Source: Macrotis lagotis (lineage: Eukaryota; Chordata; Mammalia; Peramelemorphia; Peramelidae). From it: a DNA stretch of 64,000 nucleotides. The notes beneath the pieces were generated by a model. The model saw nothing but the letters and a program-made list of their open reading frames with translations. It ran no database searches and was not told where the DNA came from. The stretch lies in the NCBI RefSeq assembly GCF_037893015.1, contig NC_133658.1, positions 16,856,566-16,920,565 of the forward strand. Reading direction: 5' to 3'. The number at the start of each line of letters is the position of its first letter. Positions within the stretch are counted from its first letter, which is position 1. Shown in pieces: positions 9,258 through 20,747 of the stretch. The position numbers were made by a program, and so were the translations under genes.

Positions 9258-9665
9258 GGTTGGGAGGGCAACTAAATGGTGCAGTGGATGGATGGATGGA
9301 TGGATGGATGGATGGATGGATGGATGGATGGATGGATGGATAGGTGGAGACTGAACTTGTGATTTCAATGGGATAAGGAACTTCCAGGGAGTCAGTAGCT
9401 AGAGAGACTCCCCTAGAGTCGGGAAGACCTGAGTTCAAATCCAGCCTCAGATATGGACCAGCTGTTAACCCTGACTGCCTGGCATTCAGGGCCATCTCCA
9501 GTCCTATCTGGATCCATATCTGGCCACTGGATCCAGATGACTTTAGAAGAGAAAAAGAGACTGGTGACTTAGCACAGCCCCTCCTTCCCTCAAATCCAAT
9601 TCACATGGCTATCTCAGTATCACCTCCCTAATGTCATGGTCTTCTTTGAGAATGAAGGATAAACA
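9258..9665 (+). mobile_element. tRNA-derived SINE, long form, with internal GGAT microsatellite
   Basis: Head GGGCAACTAAATGGTGCAGT, then a tetranucleotide expansion, then GAAGACCTGAGTTCAAATCC and the full long-form tail (GGGCCATCTCCAGTCC ... TTCTTTGAGAATGAAGGATA). The head 'cagtggatagagca' has become (GGAT)n. Confidence 0.85.
9285..9343 (+). repeat. (GGAT)n microsatellite inside a SINE
   Basis: About fourteen GGAT units following GTGCAGT, exactly where intact SINE copies read GTGGATAGAG. The array grew from the SINE's own GGAT. Confidence 0.95.
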
Positions 9666-9674
9666 TCATCACCC

Positions 9675-10040
9675 ACATTGTCTTCTCTCTTGTCTCTCCT
9701 TCCTTCATCTCTCCTTTCCCTTTCTCTCCCCCCTTTCTTCTTTTTTGCTTTCTCCTTCCTTTTCTTTTTTCCTTTCTTCTTTCCCTCTCCTCTTTCTCTC
9801 CTTTCTATCTCCTTCCCTCTTTCTTTCCTTTATTTTTTCTATCCTTCCTTTTTTCTTTTCCTTTATTCTTTCCCTCTCCTCTTTCCCTCTTTCCTTCCTT
9901 TTTTCTTTTCCTTTATTCTTTCCCTCTCCTCTTTCCCTCTTTCCTTCCTTTTTTCTTTTCCTTTATTCTTTCTTTCCTTTCTTCTATTCCTCCCTCTTTT
10001 CTCTCCTTTCCTCCACTCTGCCTTCCTTCCTTTTCATGAT
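9675..10040. repeat. Polypyrimidine tract with 50-bp tandem unit
   Basis: T/C-rich DNA in which a 50-bp unit (TTTTCTTTTCCTTTATTC ... CTTTCCTTCCTT) begins at 9851, 9901 and 9951. The open frames here (Phe/Ser/Leu-rich) are artefacts. Confidence 0.9.
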
Positions 10041-10410
10041 TTTGGGGATTGGACGTTTGGTTTCATTACTACAGGGAAATCTAGCAAAGATCCCTCCATC
10101 CACTCTGCAACTTTTCAGAGTCACCCAGAGAATTACCAAGTTAAGCAACAAGCCCAGGGTCACTGAAAGTATGTAGCAAAGGCTGGACTTGTCCCCTGTG
10201 CAGTTTCTCCGAGAGAACCAACAATCATCAGTCTAAGACTTCTTTTAAAAGAACACAGAAGTAGGTTGCCAAAAGTCTGGGCCAGAATATGAAGTTGGGA
10301 ACAAAACCTGCCTCAAAATCAAGATGATTTTGGCTATTTTCCAAATGAAAAATTTTCCAGATTTCTAAAACTATCAATATGTTTTTTGTAAAAGATCAAG
10401 AAAGGAGAAT

Positions 10411-10512
10411 AAGGCAGCTAGGTGGCACAATGGATAGAGCACTGGCCCTGGAGTCAGGAGTACCTGAATTCAAATCAGGTCTCAGATACCTAATAATTGC
10501 CTAGCTGTGTGA
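10411..10512 (+). mobile_element. tRNA-derived SINE, 3'-incomplete
   Basis: AAGGCAGCTAGGTGGCACAA through CCTAGCTGTGTGAG, where it stops. The 3' third and A-tail are missing, suggesting a later deletion. Confidence 0.9.
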
Positions 10513-10589
10513 GAGATCTCCCAACATCAAAATTCCTTCCAACAATGAAAATTGTCAACTGGACTAGAATTTAAAGGGGGAAAAGAGGA

Positions 10590-10720
10590 CTGTGGGCCTA
10601 TAAAAGATTAAATAGCTTGCCCCTTGCAATAGAGCTGGTATGTATCAGAGTTAGAGCTTCAATGAGGGGCTTCCTGATTCCAAGGCAAGTCTCCTCATTC
10701 ACTTCACCATATTGCATGTC
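10590..10720 (+). mobile_element. MIR 3' fragment
   Basis: AATAGCTTGCCCCTTGCAAT ... CTTCCTGATTCCAAGGCAAG ... TTCACCATATTGCAT. Confidence 0.5.
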
Positions 10721-11059
10721 TCCAGCAAGACAAAGAAACAAAATAAATGTTTAAGTTTGAGGTTCATAAACTAAGGTATCACCCAGCCTTCTCTCTTTTC
10801 CATACTTCAGCCTATTTCAGAGTTGAAAGGGATCTCAGGAAAGATTTGATCCAACCCAGACCTGAAAAGAATCTCTATTACCTTCTCTACAATTGGCACC
10901 TCAGACTTTGCTGGGAAGAGCTCCAAGGAGGAAGAAGGTCAGGACCCCTTGAGTTGGTCCAGATCATCTCTGGAAACCTCTAATTGTAATGGAGTTTGGA
11001 TTTTGTTTTTTGTTTGTTAGTTTGTTTGTTTTGTTTTCTGAACATCAAGTCTCAGTTAG

Positions 11060-11165
11060 TTTTTCCATTTTCAACCCATTTTGCTTAGTTCTCCCTCTGG
11101 AGGTAAATAGGGCAAGCCTGGTCCATCTTCTAGGAGATAGCCTTCAAATACTAGTACCCAGATGA
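11060..11165 (-). mobile_element. CR1/L3 LINE 3' fragment
   Basis: TTTTCAACCCATTTTGCTTA, GTTCTCCCTCTGGAGGTAAA and GATAGCCTTCAAATA match the reverse complement of the CR1/L3 3' region, degraded. Confidence 0.55.
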
Positions 11166-11349
11166 TCCTCTTTTTCTACTTACAAGCCTTTGTCATTGTT
11201 TTACCAGACACTCATTTGTGTCCTTTGTCTAAAGAGGGAGGGACAGGTTGCACTCTGCCCCCCAGTCAACATGCCTCAACACTGCCCTCTGGTGTGTGAC
11301 ACAAAGCATTCTTATTTATTTCTTCAATTATTGGACTATGGACAAAACA

Positions 11350-11580
11350 AGGTAGGGAGGGAGGAAGGGAAAAAAGGAGGGAGGCAGGAAGGGAGAAAGG
11401 AAAGAAGGAAGGGAGAAAGGAAAGAAGGAAGGAAGGAAGGAAGGAAGGAAGGAAGGAAGGAAGGAAGGAAGGAAGGAAGGAAGGAAGGAAGGGAGGGAGG
11501 GAGGGAGGAAGGGAGGGAGGGAGAAAGGAAAGTATGATGGGAGGGAGAGACGAAAGATGGTAGGAAGAGAAGGGAGGGAA
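11350..11580 (+). repeat. (GGAA)n microsatellite in purine-rich tract
   Basis: A pure GGAA/GAAG core at about 11425-11490, flanked by imperfect AGGG/AAGG units. The Lys/Glu/Gly/Arg frame across it is an artefact. Confidence 0.95.
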
Positions 11581-11639
11581 GGGAAACTAATGTTTAGCTT
11601 AGTGTTATTTGTATTGGAGTTTGATACTATTGGACAGGA

Positions 11640-11810
11640 CAGGAAGACCTCAGTTCAAATATTAGCTCATCTCTTACTAGCTATGTGACCCTGGACAAGT
11701 CACTTATCCTGGGTTTGCCTTGGTTTCCTCCCCTATGGAAGGATGGATTTGGATGCAATGACTTCTTTACTTCCTTGTATGTCATTCTAGACCTATGATT
11801 CTATGATATT
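11640..11810 (+). mobile_element. MIR-type SINE
   Basis: AGGAAGACCTCAGTTCAAAT, AGCTATGTGACCCTGGACAA, GTTTCCTCCCCTATGGAAGG and GATTCTATGATA in order. Confidence 0.75.
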
Positions 11811-11859
11811 TAAATGTGTAAATAATCTCCACCAATGCATTGCAACCCATTTGCAGTTT

Positions 11860-12200
11860 CATAAATAAAGTTCAAGGAACTCTGGGAAACCCAGAGAGGT
11901 TGAGGGACTTGCCCAAGAAAGCCCAGGTCTCCCTGCCTCCAAGTTCAGTATATTAGTCATTCTCCTCCTATACCTCCACTACTTTTGCAATAATAAGGAT
12001 AATTCATAATGCCTTAAGCTTGTTCGGTACCTTAGAACAAACAAAACAGAGATAATAGCAACAACTTGGAAAGAGAAAATGATTCTCCAGAGACCTGGGT
12101 TCAAGACACTACTGGTTTATCTGTCTAGCATCTGGTTACTCAAGAAAATGAAGGAGCTACAATTCCTATGGTCTTTCCAGTGTCAAGATTCATGACCTTC
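11860..12200 (+). mobile_element. MIR-type fragments
   Basis: 11895-11990 carries CCCAGAGAGGTTGAGGGACT and a cell of the MIR 3' end. 12070-12200 carries GAGACCTGGGTTCAAGACAC and the 'gtctttccagtgtcaagattcatgacc' tail. Confidence 0.5.
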
Positions 12201-12739
12201 AAATTTCTTCCATGGGAGTAGATAAGGCAAGTATTGTACAGAGGGAGAAAATGAGATACAAAGAGTTGAAATAGTAAACTAAGGAGTCAACCTAGAACTG
12301 CCTTCCTTGGGCAAAGTCTCATTCTGTAGGCTGATTTATCTTCCATCCTTCTCCCCATCCTCCCACTCCTGTCATCCAAATGGTTGTTCCTTCAGGGGTC
12401 TGCTCTCAGTTTCCTCAGAAGATATCTGAGAAAGTTAAATGACCAATAATGGCTTAGTGTATGAGTCTTTCCCAGGAAAACTTGCAATTTTTTAAAAGTT
12501 GCTGGTTAACCCAAAGAAATTAATCACAATTAATTCATCTCAATGGAATTTTGGGGAACCTGGGAAGTATATGGGGAATGGAGCTTTGGACGTCAAACAA
12601 AATCATAAGCAGAGAGTCATCCTTAAAAATCAAATGATAGAGACAGTTTTTCACTTGTTTTCTATTTGTAAAGCTGGTCCTGTAGGGAGAAGGAAGTATG
12701 GGAAGAAAAGAATTTCATACTCTATCTAAAGCATAGGAT

Positions 12740-13050
12740 CCTTGAATCACAGAGCCTGAAGGGACTTCAGAAATCACCTAAACCACTCTATTTTATAGCT
12801 GAAGAACCAGAAAGCATGAGAGGTTATAAGACTTACTCATCACACAGAAGGAAAAGGATTTGAAGTTCTTGGACTCTGAATCAGTATATTTTCTTTCCAC
12901 TGAACCACTTTGCACTGAAAGGGTTCACAGTAATCCCATAAATGAGGTAATGTAGAAATTACAAGGTCTCTTTTACAAATAAGGATCCAGAAAAAGGTTG
13001 GTATCTGCTGAAAGTTACGCCACTCAGGCTGTTTCCTCACTCAGGACTAG
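12740..13050 (+). mobile_element. THER/MIR-type fragments
   Basis: GATCCTTGAATCACAGAGCC, GGACTTCAGAAATCACCTAA and TTTTATAGCTGAAGAACCAG, then a second weaker copy from about 12900. Confidence 0.5.
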
Positions 13051-13355
13051 AAAATCTTGAAAAGTTGTAAGAAAACTTGTCTGCCTTTACCTACCTGTAA
13101 CTCCCAAGCATCCTTCTTTTTTCATTTCTTAATTTACAAAAAAAAATCATGAATAAGCCACATTTGATGTAGTATGTGGCCAGGGATCCAAGCACTGAGA
13201 CTTTCAAAGACCAGGTTTCCTCCCCAAATATTCCCCAAAAGAGAAAGCATGGTTTGATACTGTAAAGAGAACACCCTCTAGCCAAGATCACTGCAACTGT
13301 GACCCTCCGTTCCAAGCCCACACCTCATGCTTGGACACTGTGCTGCATCAGACCT

Positions 13356-13460
13356 GCGAAAATACAGCAAAATCTCATTAATTTGGACCCCATTCATTCA
13401 GAATCTGTGAGTATTCAGATTACGGCACAGCTGTCGATGGAAAAGGACCCACTTCACATA
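13356..13460. mobile_element. Possible pogo/Tigger-type DNA transposon remnant
   Basis: CAGCAAAATCTCATTAATTT followed by GGACCCCATTCATTCAGAAT and TCAGATTACGGCAC resembles the terminal repeat style of Tigger-like elements. No opposite terminus or transposase was found. Confidence 0.35.
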
Positions 13461-13589
13461 ACAAGTTAGGTAAGAAAAACAACAGAGAATGTGAACAAAC
13501 CATTTTCAAACAAATTAGAAGCACCAGTTTACCCACAATTCATTCGCCATTGACAAGCCCCACATAGTTTGTCATTCAGGCAGGATAAT

Positions 13590-13735
13590 AGTCATAGCTA
13601 ATGAATAAATAGGGCTTCACATACATATTATCTCCTTTGCACCTCAAAAATCACTTGATTAGCAATTTGAAGTTGCTAATGAGGAAAATGAGACTGAGAG
13701 AAAGAAACTGTGAGTTACCCAGAATCATACAATTT
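13590..13735 (+). mobile_element. MIR/THER fragment
   Basis: CACATACATATTATCTCCTT ... GAGGAAAATGAGACTGAGAG ... GAGTTACCCAGAATCATAC. Confidence 0.6.
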
Positions 13736-13741
13736 TATTTT

Positions 13742-14057
13742 ATGGTTTTTGTCTTTCAATCTTGAAAAAGATCATGACATCAGGGAAGTGATGCCATGAA
13801 AAACACATGAATTGAATTTGAGTGAGGGTAGGGGCTGTGCCAAGTCACCAGCCTCCCTTTCTCCTCCAGGGACATCTGGGCCTAGTGACCAGATATGGAT
13901 CAGGATGACTGGAGATAGCCATGTATGAGAAGTCAGGGTGAAGTGACTTTCCCAAGGTCACACAGCTAATATGAGTCAAATGTCTGAGGTTGGATTCGAA
14001 CTCCTGTCCTCCTGACTCCAAGGCCAGTGCTCTGTCCACTGCGCCACCTAGCTGCCC
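13742..14057 (-). mobile_element. tRNA-derived SINE, long form
   Basis: Reverse orientation. The 3' module (GACATCAGGGAAGTGATGCC, GACCAGATATGGATCAGGAT) comes first and the head ends in GCGCCACCTAGCTGCCC. Nearly full length. Confidence 0.9.
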
Positions 14058-14119
14058 ACACAACAAATAAATCTCTAAGGAAGATGTTAAATCTAGGTCT
14101 TTCTTAATCACTCTGAATT

Positions 14120-14265
14120 TAAGGCAACTAAGTATGTGGCACAGTTGAGTTCAAACCCTACCTCAGATAATCCCTAGCTGTATGACCATGAGTAAGTCAC
14201 CTTCTTCCATTGTCTACCCTTTATTTTCTCATCTGAAAACTGAGGATATTATTAGTAAAATGCTT
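14120..14265 (+). mobile_element. MIR/tRNA-SINE fragment
   Basis: GGCAACTAAGTATGTGGCAC, GAGTTCAAACCCTACCTCAG, TTTTCTCATCTGAAAACTGA. Confidence 0.6.
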
Positions 14266-14269
14266 TGCA

Positions 14270-15074
14270 AACCCTAAAGACTTATTGAAATGCTAGTCAT
14301 CATTATTTTGCAGCAATGACTCTTGGCAGGTTAAGAATTAGTTACCCCAGCAGAAATTGTTGTAAGACCTGAACGCTTTCATTGTTCCTGGTGCTGGGGA
14401 CAGGGGAGGGGATAGTCTATAAATTTGGAATTGTCGTAATCTTAGGCCATCCATCATCACCTCTACCACTTGCACCCAGTTAGTGTTAATTTGGGTTGTG
14501 AAATTGTTCTTATGTACCCATCTTTAGTTGACTCTGAAGGAATCCAGATGTTTGTTCTAACAGATGATGAACAATTTTACTTGCAAATTATCTCCTTGGT
14601 GTTAACATCAGTGATTTGCATGTGGTGGGTGGCATGCCACACCATTGCTGTGCCAACCAGAACAGACCTTACTTTGAATGTTGATATAGGTGCCTGAGAT
14701 TCAGTGGCTCTCCAGGTTAGATCTGGGCTGACCCTTCCCCCTCACGGATGGTCAGCAATCTGAGGACCTGGTCTTGATCCAATATCAGAACATTCAGACT
14801 TCCTTTAGATAAAGAGTAGAAACCATTTTTGAAAAAAAGAGAGTAAAGATCTCTCACAATAGGAGGAAATAGGGCCTTCAAGCCCTTGACTGTGCTCATC
14901 ACAAGTCATTTTTAAATCTAATCATTAAAACAGGTCCCCTAAGGACTTCTATTAGACAATGCGTAGTTAACTTCAATCAGGGTAGCTGAATTTCAGCTAG
15001 AAATTGAATATTCACTGAAAGCAAACCAAAACAGACTCCAGTGCACTTTCTCAGATTACAGGTTCCATTGAGGT
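14270..15074. other. Intronic DNA, nothing recognised
   Basis: No dispersed repeat or coding exon is recognised; the short open frames lack any family resemblance. Confidence 0.4.
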
Positions 15075-15092
15075 TACAGTTGTTTATTTTTT

Positions 15093-15264
15093 TTAATACA
15101 TTCTCTCTCTTTTTTTTTTTAGGTTTTTGCAATGCAAACAGGGTTAAGTGGCTTGCCCAAGGCCACACAGCTAGGTAATTAGTAAGTGTCTGAGACTGGA
15201 TTTGAACCCAGGTACTCCTGACTCCAGGGCCAGTGCTTTATCCACTATGCCACCTAGCTGCCCC
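15093..15264 (-). mobile_element. tRNA-derived SINE, short form
   Basis: Poly-T then GTTTTTGCAATGCAAACAGG ... CCACCTAGCTGCCCC. A perfect 18-bp target-site duplication TACAGTTGTTTATTTTTT lies at 15075-15092 and 15265-15282. The long intact duplication suggests a comparatively recent insertion. Confidence 0.97.
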
Positions 15265-15504
15265 TACAGTTGTTTATTTTTTAAGTAAAATTAAATTTAT
15301 CAGATGGTAACAAAGTTGTCGATTATAAACGATCTGAAAAATAGTCTGAAGAGCACAGGGGTGACGCTATGAAGGTGCAAAGAAATAAATCCTCGGAATT
15401 CCATAGTGAGCTCTAAGGACTTTTCTAAAGAAACTACCCTGAGACTTTGTCATAATAGGACACTCCCTCCCATCACCCCACATCTCCAACAGCCAGTCTT
15501 CATA

Positions 15505-15655
15505 GAAAGAAAACTGACTTTGGAGTCAGGGGACCTGGCTTTGCCACCCACCACCTATGTGAGTCTCTAGGCCTCAGTTTACTCTTCTGTAAAATGAGAT
15601 GGCTGGGCTAGATGGTGACAAAAGTCTTCTGCAGCTCTAAATCTATGATGCTACC
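15505..15655 (+). mobile_element. MIR-type SINE
   Basis: TTTGGAGTCAGGGGACCTGG, CTCAGTTTACTCTTCTGTAA, GCAGCTCTAAATCTATGAT. Confidence 0.75.
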
Positions 15656-15867
15656 TTGGACTTTAGCCAACCGTTATTAGCTACTAGGAAAATACCATTT
15701 TACAAAGTCTCAGCTGTAATCTGATTCCATGTCATGGCCTTTCCATGGTTAAAGTATGGATTTGCAGATTCTCCTGGGACGGCCTTAGATAAAGGGATGA
15801 ATTTGAATTGTCTGGTTATCTAAAAATCTGCAAAAAGGTCACATCAAAGCTCTCCCCTTCCATAATG

Positions 15868-15868
<1 letters not shown>

Positions 15869-15954
<86 letters not shown>
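15869..15954 (+). repeat. Compound (CT)n(CA)n microsatellite
   Basis: About 26 CT units pass directly into 17 CA units at 15921. Confidence 0.97.
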
Positions 15955-15957
<3 letters not shown>

Positions 15958-16571
15958 CATATCAGACAATAGATGACTGAGGATTCAAAGAATATACTAC
16001 CCCAGGGAAGCCACCCCACCTCTCAACAACCTCCTAGGACAATAGAAATCAAGTTGGATTTGGAGGCAAAGACCAACACCATCATTGTCTACTGCTCTGA
16101 CCTTGGACAAGTCACTTTTATTTCTGAACTTCAATTTTTTAAAACATGGAAGAAAATCAGCTGATCTTTGGAAACCAATTCATGATCTTGGGGACATGAA
16201 GGCAAAGACAGCAGCAAACATCCCTCCTGACCCTCCAGCAAAGCCCAAGGCCACTCAAGAAGTGAGTTTCTTTTAAAGTCAGATCTAATCGGCCCATATC
16301 AACAGCAGGACATGCTCCATATTGCTCCCTCTACCTTTATTCTAGTTTCCTCCAGTTTCAGTGTCTATTTGATCCTGGTCACACCCTTCATCTCAGCTGA
16401 AGTCTTACTAAGAATTTCTTGTCCATTCAGAAAAGCTCAATTAGAGGAGCTCAGGGTTAAAAAGATGTTCAGTAGCTATCTTAGAGCTCATTCCTTGCCT
16501 GGATTGGAATTCTCTCTGCCTATAGCAACAACAGCAACTTACATTCAAATAATATTTTAAATTACAATTTT

Positions 16572-16717
16572 GGAGCGGCTAGGTGGTGCTGTGGACAGAG
16601 CCCTAGAATCAGGAGGACCTGAGTTCAAATCCGCCCTCAGACACTTAATAATTAGCTGTGTGACCTTGGGCAAATCATTTAACTCCATTGCCTTGCAAAA
16701 AAACAAAAATTTTTTTT
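16572..16717 (+). mobile_element. tRNA-derived SINE, short form
   Basis: GGAGCGGCTAGGTGGTGCTG ... CCATTGCCTTGCAAAAAAAC, with a short duplication CAATTTT at 16565-16571 and 16718-16724. Confidence 0.9.
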
Positions 16718-16861
16718 CAATTTTAAAGTTTAAGATACAAAGGACATGTGTATACATAAATAATCATTTATATACACACACTTTCACAGAGCATCAATTG
16801 TTAAAATGTTTTAATTTACACAGAGACAAAAGAGGTCTTCTAGCAGCTCTCACTTATTAGT

Positions 16862-17110
16862 AGAGAATCATAGAATCTGAGAATGGGAAGAGACCTTGGC
16901 TCTGTTAGTACAATCTGAATAGGAAGGAACTTCCTCCTGTCTCTGCTTGGAGACCTTTAGGGAGGGGAGTCCACTATCTCCCAAGTTGAATTAGCTTTCA
17001 TTGTTTCCTGACATCAAGACTAAATTTTCCTGTCTTTGATCGACAAGTTAAGAATGTGATGAGTTTGAAACCAACAATCGCCAGCTGACTCTGGTCCTGC
17101 CATCCTTCCT
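16862..17110 (-). mobile_element. CR1/L3 LINE 3' fragment
   Basis: GGAGGGGAGTCCACTATCTC and TTTCCTGACATCAAGACTAA read as the reverse complement of the CR1/L3 3' end; 'agaatcatagaatctgagaatgg' at the left is its terminus. Confidence 0.6.
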
Positions 17111-17159
17111 CAAGCTCCTTCCAGGTACCCCCCAATAACATGAGGGCTAAGGAATTTCA

Positions 17160-17330
17160 CAGATTTTTGATCCACAGCTGATAAGAACAATCCAGACCAA
17201 CTTTTTATGTTTTACAGATTGAGGAACTGAGGGCCAGAGAGGTTAAGTGGCCAGCCCAAGGATTCACAGAGAGTGGCAGGGTTGAACTTTAAACTCCAGT
17301 TTCAGCACATTCCTCAGCATACCATCCTAT
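17160..17330 (+). mobile_element. THER/MIR fragment
   Basis: TTTTACAGATTGAGGAACTG, GCCAGAGAGGTTAAGTGGCC and TTGAACTTTAAACTCCAGT. Confidence 0.65.
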
Positions 17331-17419
17331 TGGAGAAGCCCCAAAGTCCAAGGGCAGCAAGCTAAGAAAATTGGATTTTCAAGGTGGTCAGAGAAGATGC
17401 CATATAGGTTCCTTCCTAA

Positions 17420-17790
17420 ACGGATTGGTAGCACAGTGTGAGGCACCTGAGTTCAAATGGCATCTCCAGTAATTCACTGGTTTTATGACTAAGAACTAAT
17501 CACTTAACTTTTATGAACCTTGGTTTCCACATATGTGGAATTAGAATATTATCTTGTCTTATCTTGGACAGAGTCAAGAAAGACCTGGGTTCAAATTCTG
17601 CCTCTAGAACTTATTTACTGTGTGACCCTAAACAAGTCACTTAATTTCTCTGAGCTTCTCAAGTGACTTGGCTCCTCATCTGTAAAATGGGAAATAAAAT
17701 AATCTGTTAGCTATTGAATTTAATTCAAAGGATCATTGCAAAGATAAGAGTTTCAAAGTAAGCAAAAGTCCTTGGCAAACTTTAAACCTC
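17420..17790 (+). mobile_element. Two consecutive MIR-type SINEs
   Basis: One at 17420-17545 (GAGTTCAAATGGCATCTCCA) and a fuller one at 17570-17790 (AGACCTGGGTTCAAATTCTG, GTGTGACCCTAAACAAGTCA, CTCCTCATCTGTAAAATGGG). Confidence 0.65.
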
Positions 17791-19076
17791 TCTATTCCTC
17801 ATGAAAAGAGGGAATATTCATTCTACTAACAATTTACCCTAAAAATATAAGTAGTAAATAAACCTTTCAATCTCTTGAAGCCTCAATTTTCTCCCAGACC
17901 ATCTCCCCTACACTAGCCCTTCTTTCATCTGCTCCACATTTTGACTCCTTCATGAATCAATTCAACTCTTCACTGTCCTCCTCTCTTTAATCCCTAACTC
18001 CCCCCAATCATATCAATGATTTCACCCAGTCAAGTCTCAGCCTGAGATGATTCCCATCATTCACTGCCTATACACATGATGTGGAGAATATCAAGCAACC
18101 ATTCTAATTGGATCCATTAAAAATTTATATTGAATAAACTCGTCTGGGTCCTCATGGCTGTGAGGCAAGCTTATTATGCTTTTCCCATACACTCACTCTC
18201 CCACTCTCCACTGATACTTTCCAAATCTTTCCTTCCATCCTCACACCTCCCATGGCTCCTCCTCCACGTAATTGAGAGCCTCAACTCATATTTTACATTA
18301 AAAGATTGAGGCAATTTTCAGTGAACTTGTTCCCCCCTCTTTCCCAACTCCTCTCTCTCAGGTGACTTCTGCCACTGTCTCTTCCATCTTCTCCACCACT
18401 GTTTCACATGTTGCAGGACCCTCACTCCTTATCAAAACTAACTCCTCTACATGATCCAGTGACCCCATTCCATGCCATCTCTTCCATCAGATTATCTTCT
18501 CTGTCATCTCCACTCTTTCACTTGTTTTCAATCTCTTCCTTTCTATTGGCTCATTACCTATTGCCTACAAATATGCCAGTATCTCCTCCATTATGAAAAA
18601 GCCCTCACTTGAGCTTTCCATTCTCACTAATCATCCAACATCTCTTCTGCCATTTGTGGCTAAACTCTTCCAAAAGGCCATCTATAAAAAAGTGCCTCTA
18701 CTTCTCCTCTCTCTCTTTTTAACCCCTGGCTCCGGACCTTATCATTTCACCGAAACTAAATGGTTCCAATGGCACTAATTATTTCCCAACCTAATGGTCT
18801 TTTCTCCATCTTTATTCTCCTTGACCTCTCTGCAGTCTCTGACACTATTAATCTCTCTCTTCTTGATACTTTCTCTATAGGTTCTCCTGATTCTCTTCCT
18901 ACTACTTAACTGTTCTTTCTTGGTTTCTCTTGCTTGATCATTCTCCAGATCATGCTTTCTTAACTATAACGTGTTCCTCAGGGATCTATCCTAGACTCTT
19001 CTCTTTTCCCTCTATACTGTTTCATTTGTTGATCTCATCAACTCCTGTGGATTTAATTACCATCTAGATGCTGATG

Positions 19077-19530
19077 ATTCTTTTCACTAATGTTATTTTA
19101 TTTAATTTTTTCCAATTACATGCAAAGATAGTTTCCAATTCATCTTTTTTAACTTTTTCAGTTCCATATTTTTCTGCCACCTTCCCTTCCCTCCCCCTCC
19201 CCATGACAGCAATTAATTTGATAAATATATTTCCATATTTCATGTTATGAAAGTATCGAACTAAAAGGGGAAAAACACAAAAAAGAAAAAATAAAACGAG
19301 TGTTTAAAAGTGAAAATAGTAGACTTTGGTCTGCATTCAGACTACAGTTGCTTTTTCCTCTAGATATGGATGGCAATTTCTATCACAAGTCTTTTAGAAT
19401 TGTCCTTCATCATTGAATTGCTGAGAGGAGTTAAGTCCATCATAGTTGATCATCAAACAAAATTGCTGTTCATGTCTACAATGTTCTCCTGGTTCTATTC
19501 ACTTCACTCAATGCCATGATTCTTAAACCT
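19077..19530 (-). mobile_element. L1 3' UTR fragment inside L2
   Basis: Reverse-oriented L1 end: TTTTTTCCAATTACATGCAA, GACAGCAATTAATTTGATAA, CTGCATTCAGACTACAGTTG, GATCATCAAACAAAATTGCT, AATGTTCTCCTGGTTCTATT. L2 sequence resumes after it (CTCTACTGACCTCCAATTTG). Confidence 0.85.
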
Positions 19531-19604
19531 ATTTTTCCTGCCCCAACATCTCTACTGACCTCCAATTTGACATCTACAGTTGCCTTTTAAACATCTCAAA
19601 GTAG

Positions 19605-19761
19605 GTGGCAGCTAGGTGGCATAGTGGATAAAGCACCGGCCCTGGAGTCAGAAGTACCTGGGTTCAAATCCAGTCTCAGACACTTAATAATTACCTGTGT
19701 CGCCTTGGGCAAGCCACTTAACCCCGTTTGCTTTACAAAAACCTAAAAAATAAATAAATAA
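19605..19761 (+). mobile_element. tRNA-derived SINE, short form, inside L2
   Basis: GTGGCAGCTAGGTGGCATAG ... TTTGCTTTACAAAAACC and a TAAA-rich tail. The duplication ACATCTCAAAGTAG / ACACCTCAAAGTAG lies at 19591-19604 and 19762-19775. Confidence 0.95.
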
Positions 19762-20747
19762 ACACCTCAAAGTAGATGTCCAGTAGACATCTTAAATTCA
19801 ATGTCCAAAACAGACATCATTACCCTTCCCCTAAAAGACTCTCCTCCCACTTTTTCCTGTTACTTGTAGAGGGAAATGCCACCCCACCCAAGGCCCTCAG
19901 ATTTGTAATATTGGAGTAATCCTAGATTCCTCCCTCTCACACCTATAACCAAGCTGTTGCTAATGATCTATTTCACCTTATCACCATTTCTCTAATATGT
20001 CCCCCTTCTGTCCTCTGACACTGGCACCACTCTAGTGTAGACCCTCATCCCCTCAGACCTTGATAACTGCAGCAGTCTACTCATTGGTCTCCCTGCCTCA
20101 ACTCACCCCATTCCAGTCTATTCCCTATTCAGCTACTAAAGAGACTTTCCTAAACCTTGGATCCAATCATCTCACCCTCTTCCTTTCACTCAATAAACTC
20201 CTGTTGCCTCTAGGAACAGAAATACAAATTTTTCTGTTTATAACTTAGTCCCCTTATACCTTACTTTCTAACACATATCCTTCAGTTTCAGAACATTTAC
20301 CTCCTGGCTGTTCCATGAGCAAGACACTCCATCTCTCACCTCCAGGTCTTTTCTTTGTTTCTTATGCCTAAAATGCTCTGCTTCTCCTCCTCTCTGACTA
20401 TTGTCCTCCCTATTATTTCCTATTTATTATGTACATAGTTCACTGTGTATGTATTTCTTTGCCTGTTGTCTCCCCCAGCCCCCCATTAAATTATAAGCTC
20501 CTTGAGGATAGGGGCTGCCTTTTCATTTTTTGTACCTCCCCCCAGTACTTATCCAGATGTGTGGAACACAGTAGGTGCTTATTATATGTTTACTGCTTAT
20601 TTGATTGATTGCTTAAATCTAGGTTTTCAGTTTGGGGGGAGGGAAGGTTAAGAATGTTCTAAAGCTCCTATACTAGTATCATTAGGAGGAAGTAAATGGC
20701 AGAATGACAGAAAACACATGGTGAACGTTATTAAGACAACATAGCAC

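Larger units (their letters stand above)
17880..20612 (+). mobile_element. L2 LINE, long copy, interrupted by L1 and SINE
   Basis: L2-type reverse-transcriptase remnants are readable but out of a single frame: TTCCTCAGGGATCTATCCTA (PQGSIL) near 18975 and GATGCTGATGATTC (DADD) near 19070. The 3' end is typical (TATAAGCTCCTTGAGGATAG ... ACAGTAGGTGCTTATTATA). An antisense L1 fragment (19077-19530) and a SINE (19605-19761) interrupt it. Without these, about 2.1 kb of L2 remains. Multiple stops and frame changes mark it as inactive. Confidence 0.85.

Noticed and set aside
16570-16860. Recurrent peptide GGAVDRALESGGPEFKSALRH in several frames
   Set aside because: It is a translation of the tRNA-derived SINE head and body, repeated wherever a SINE lies in that frame.
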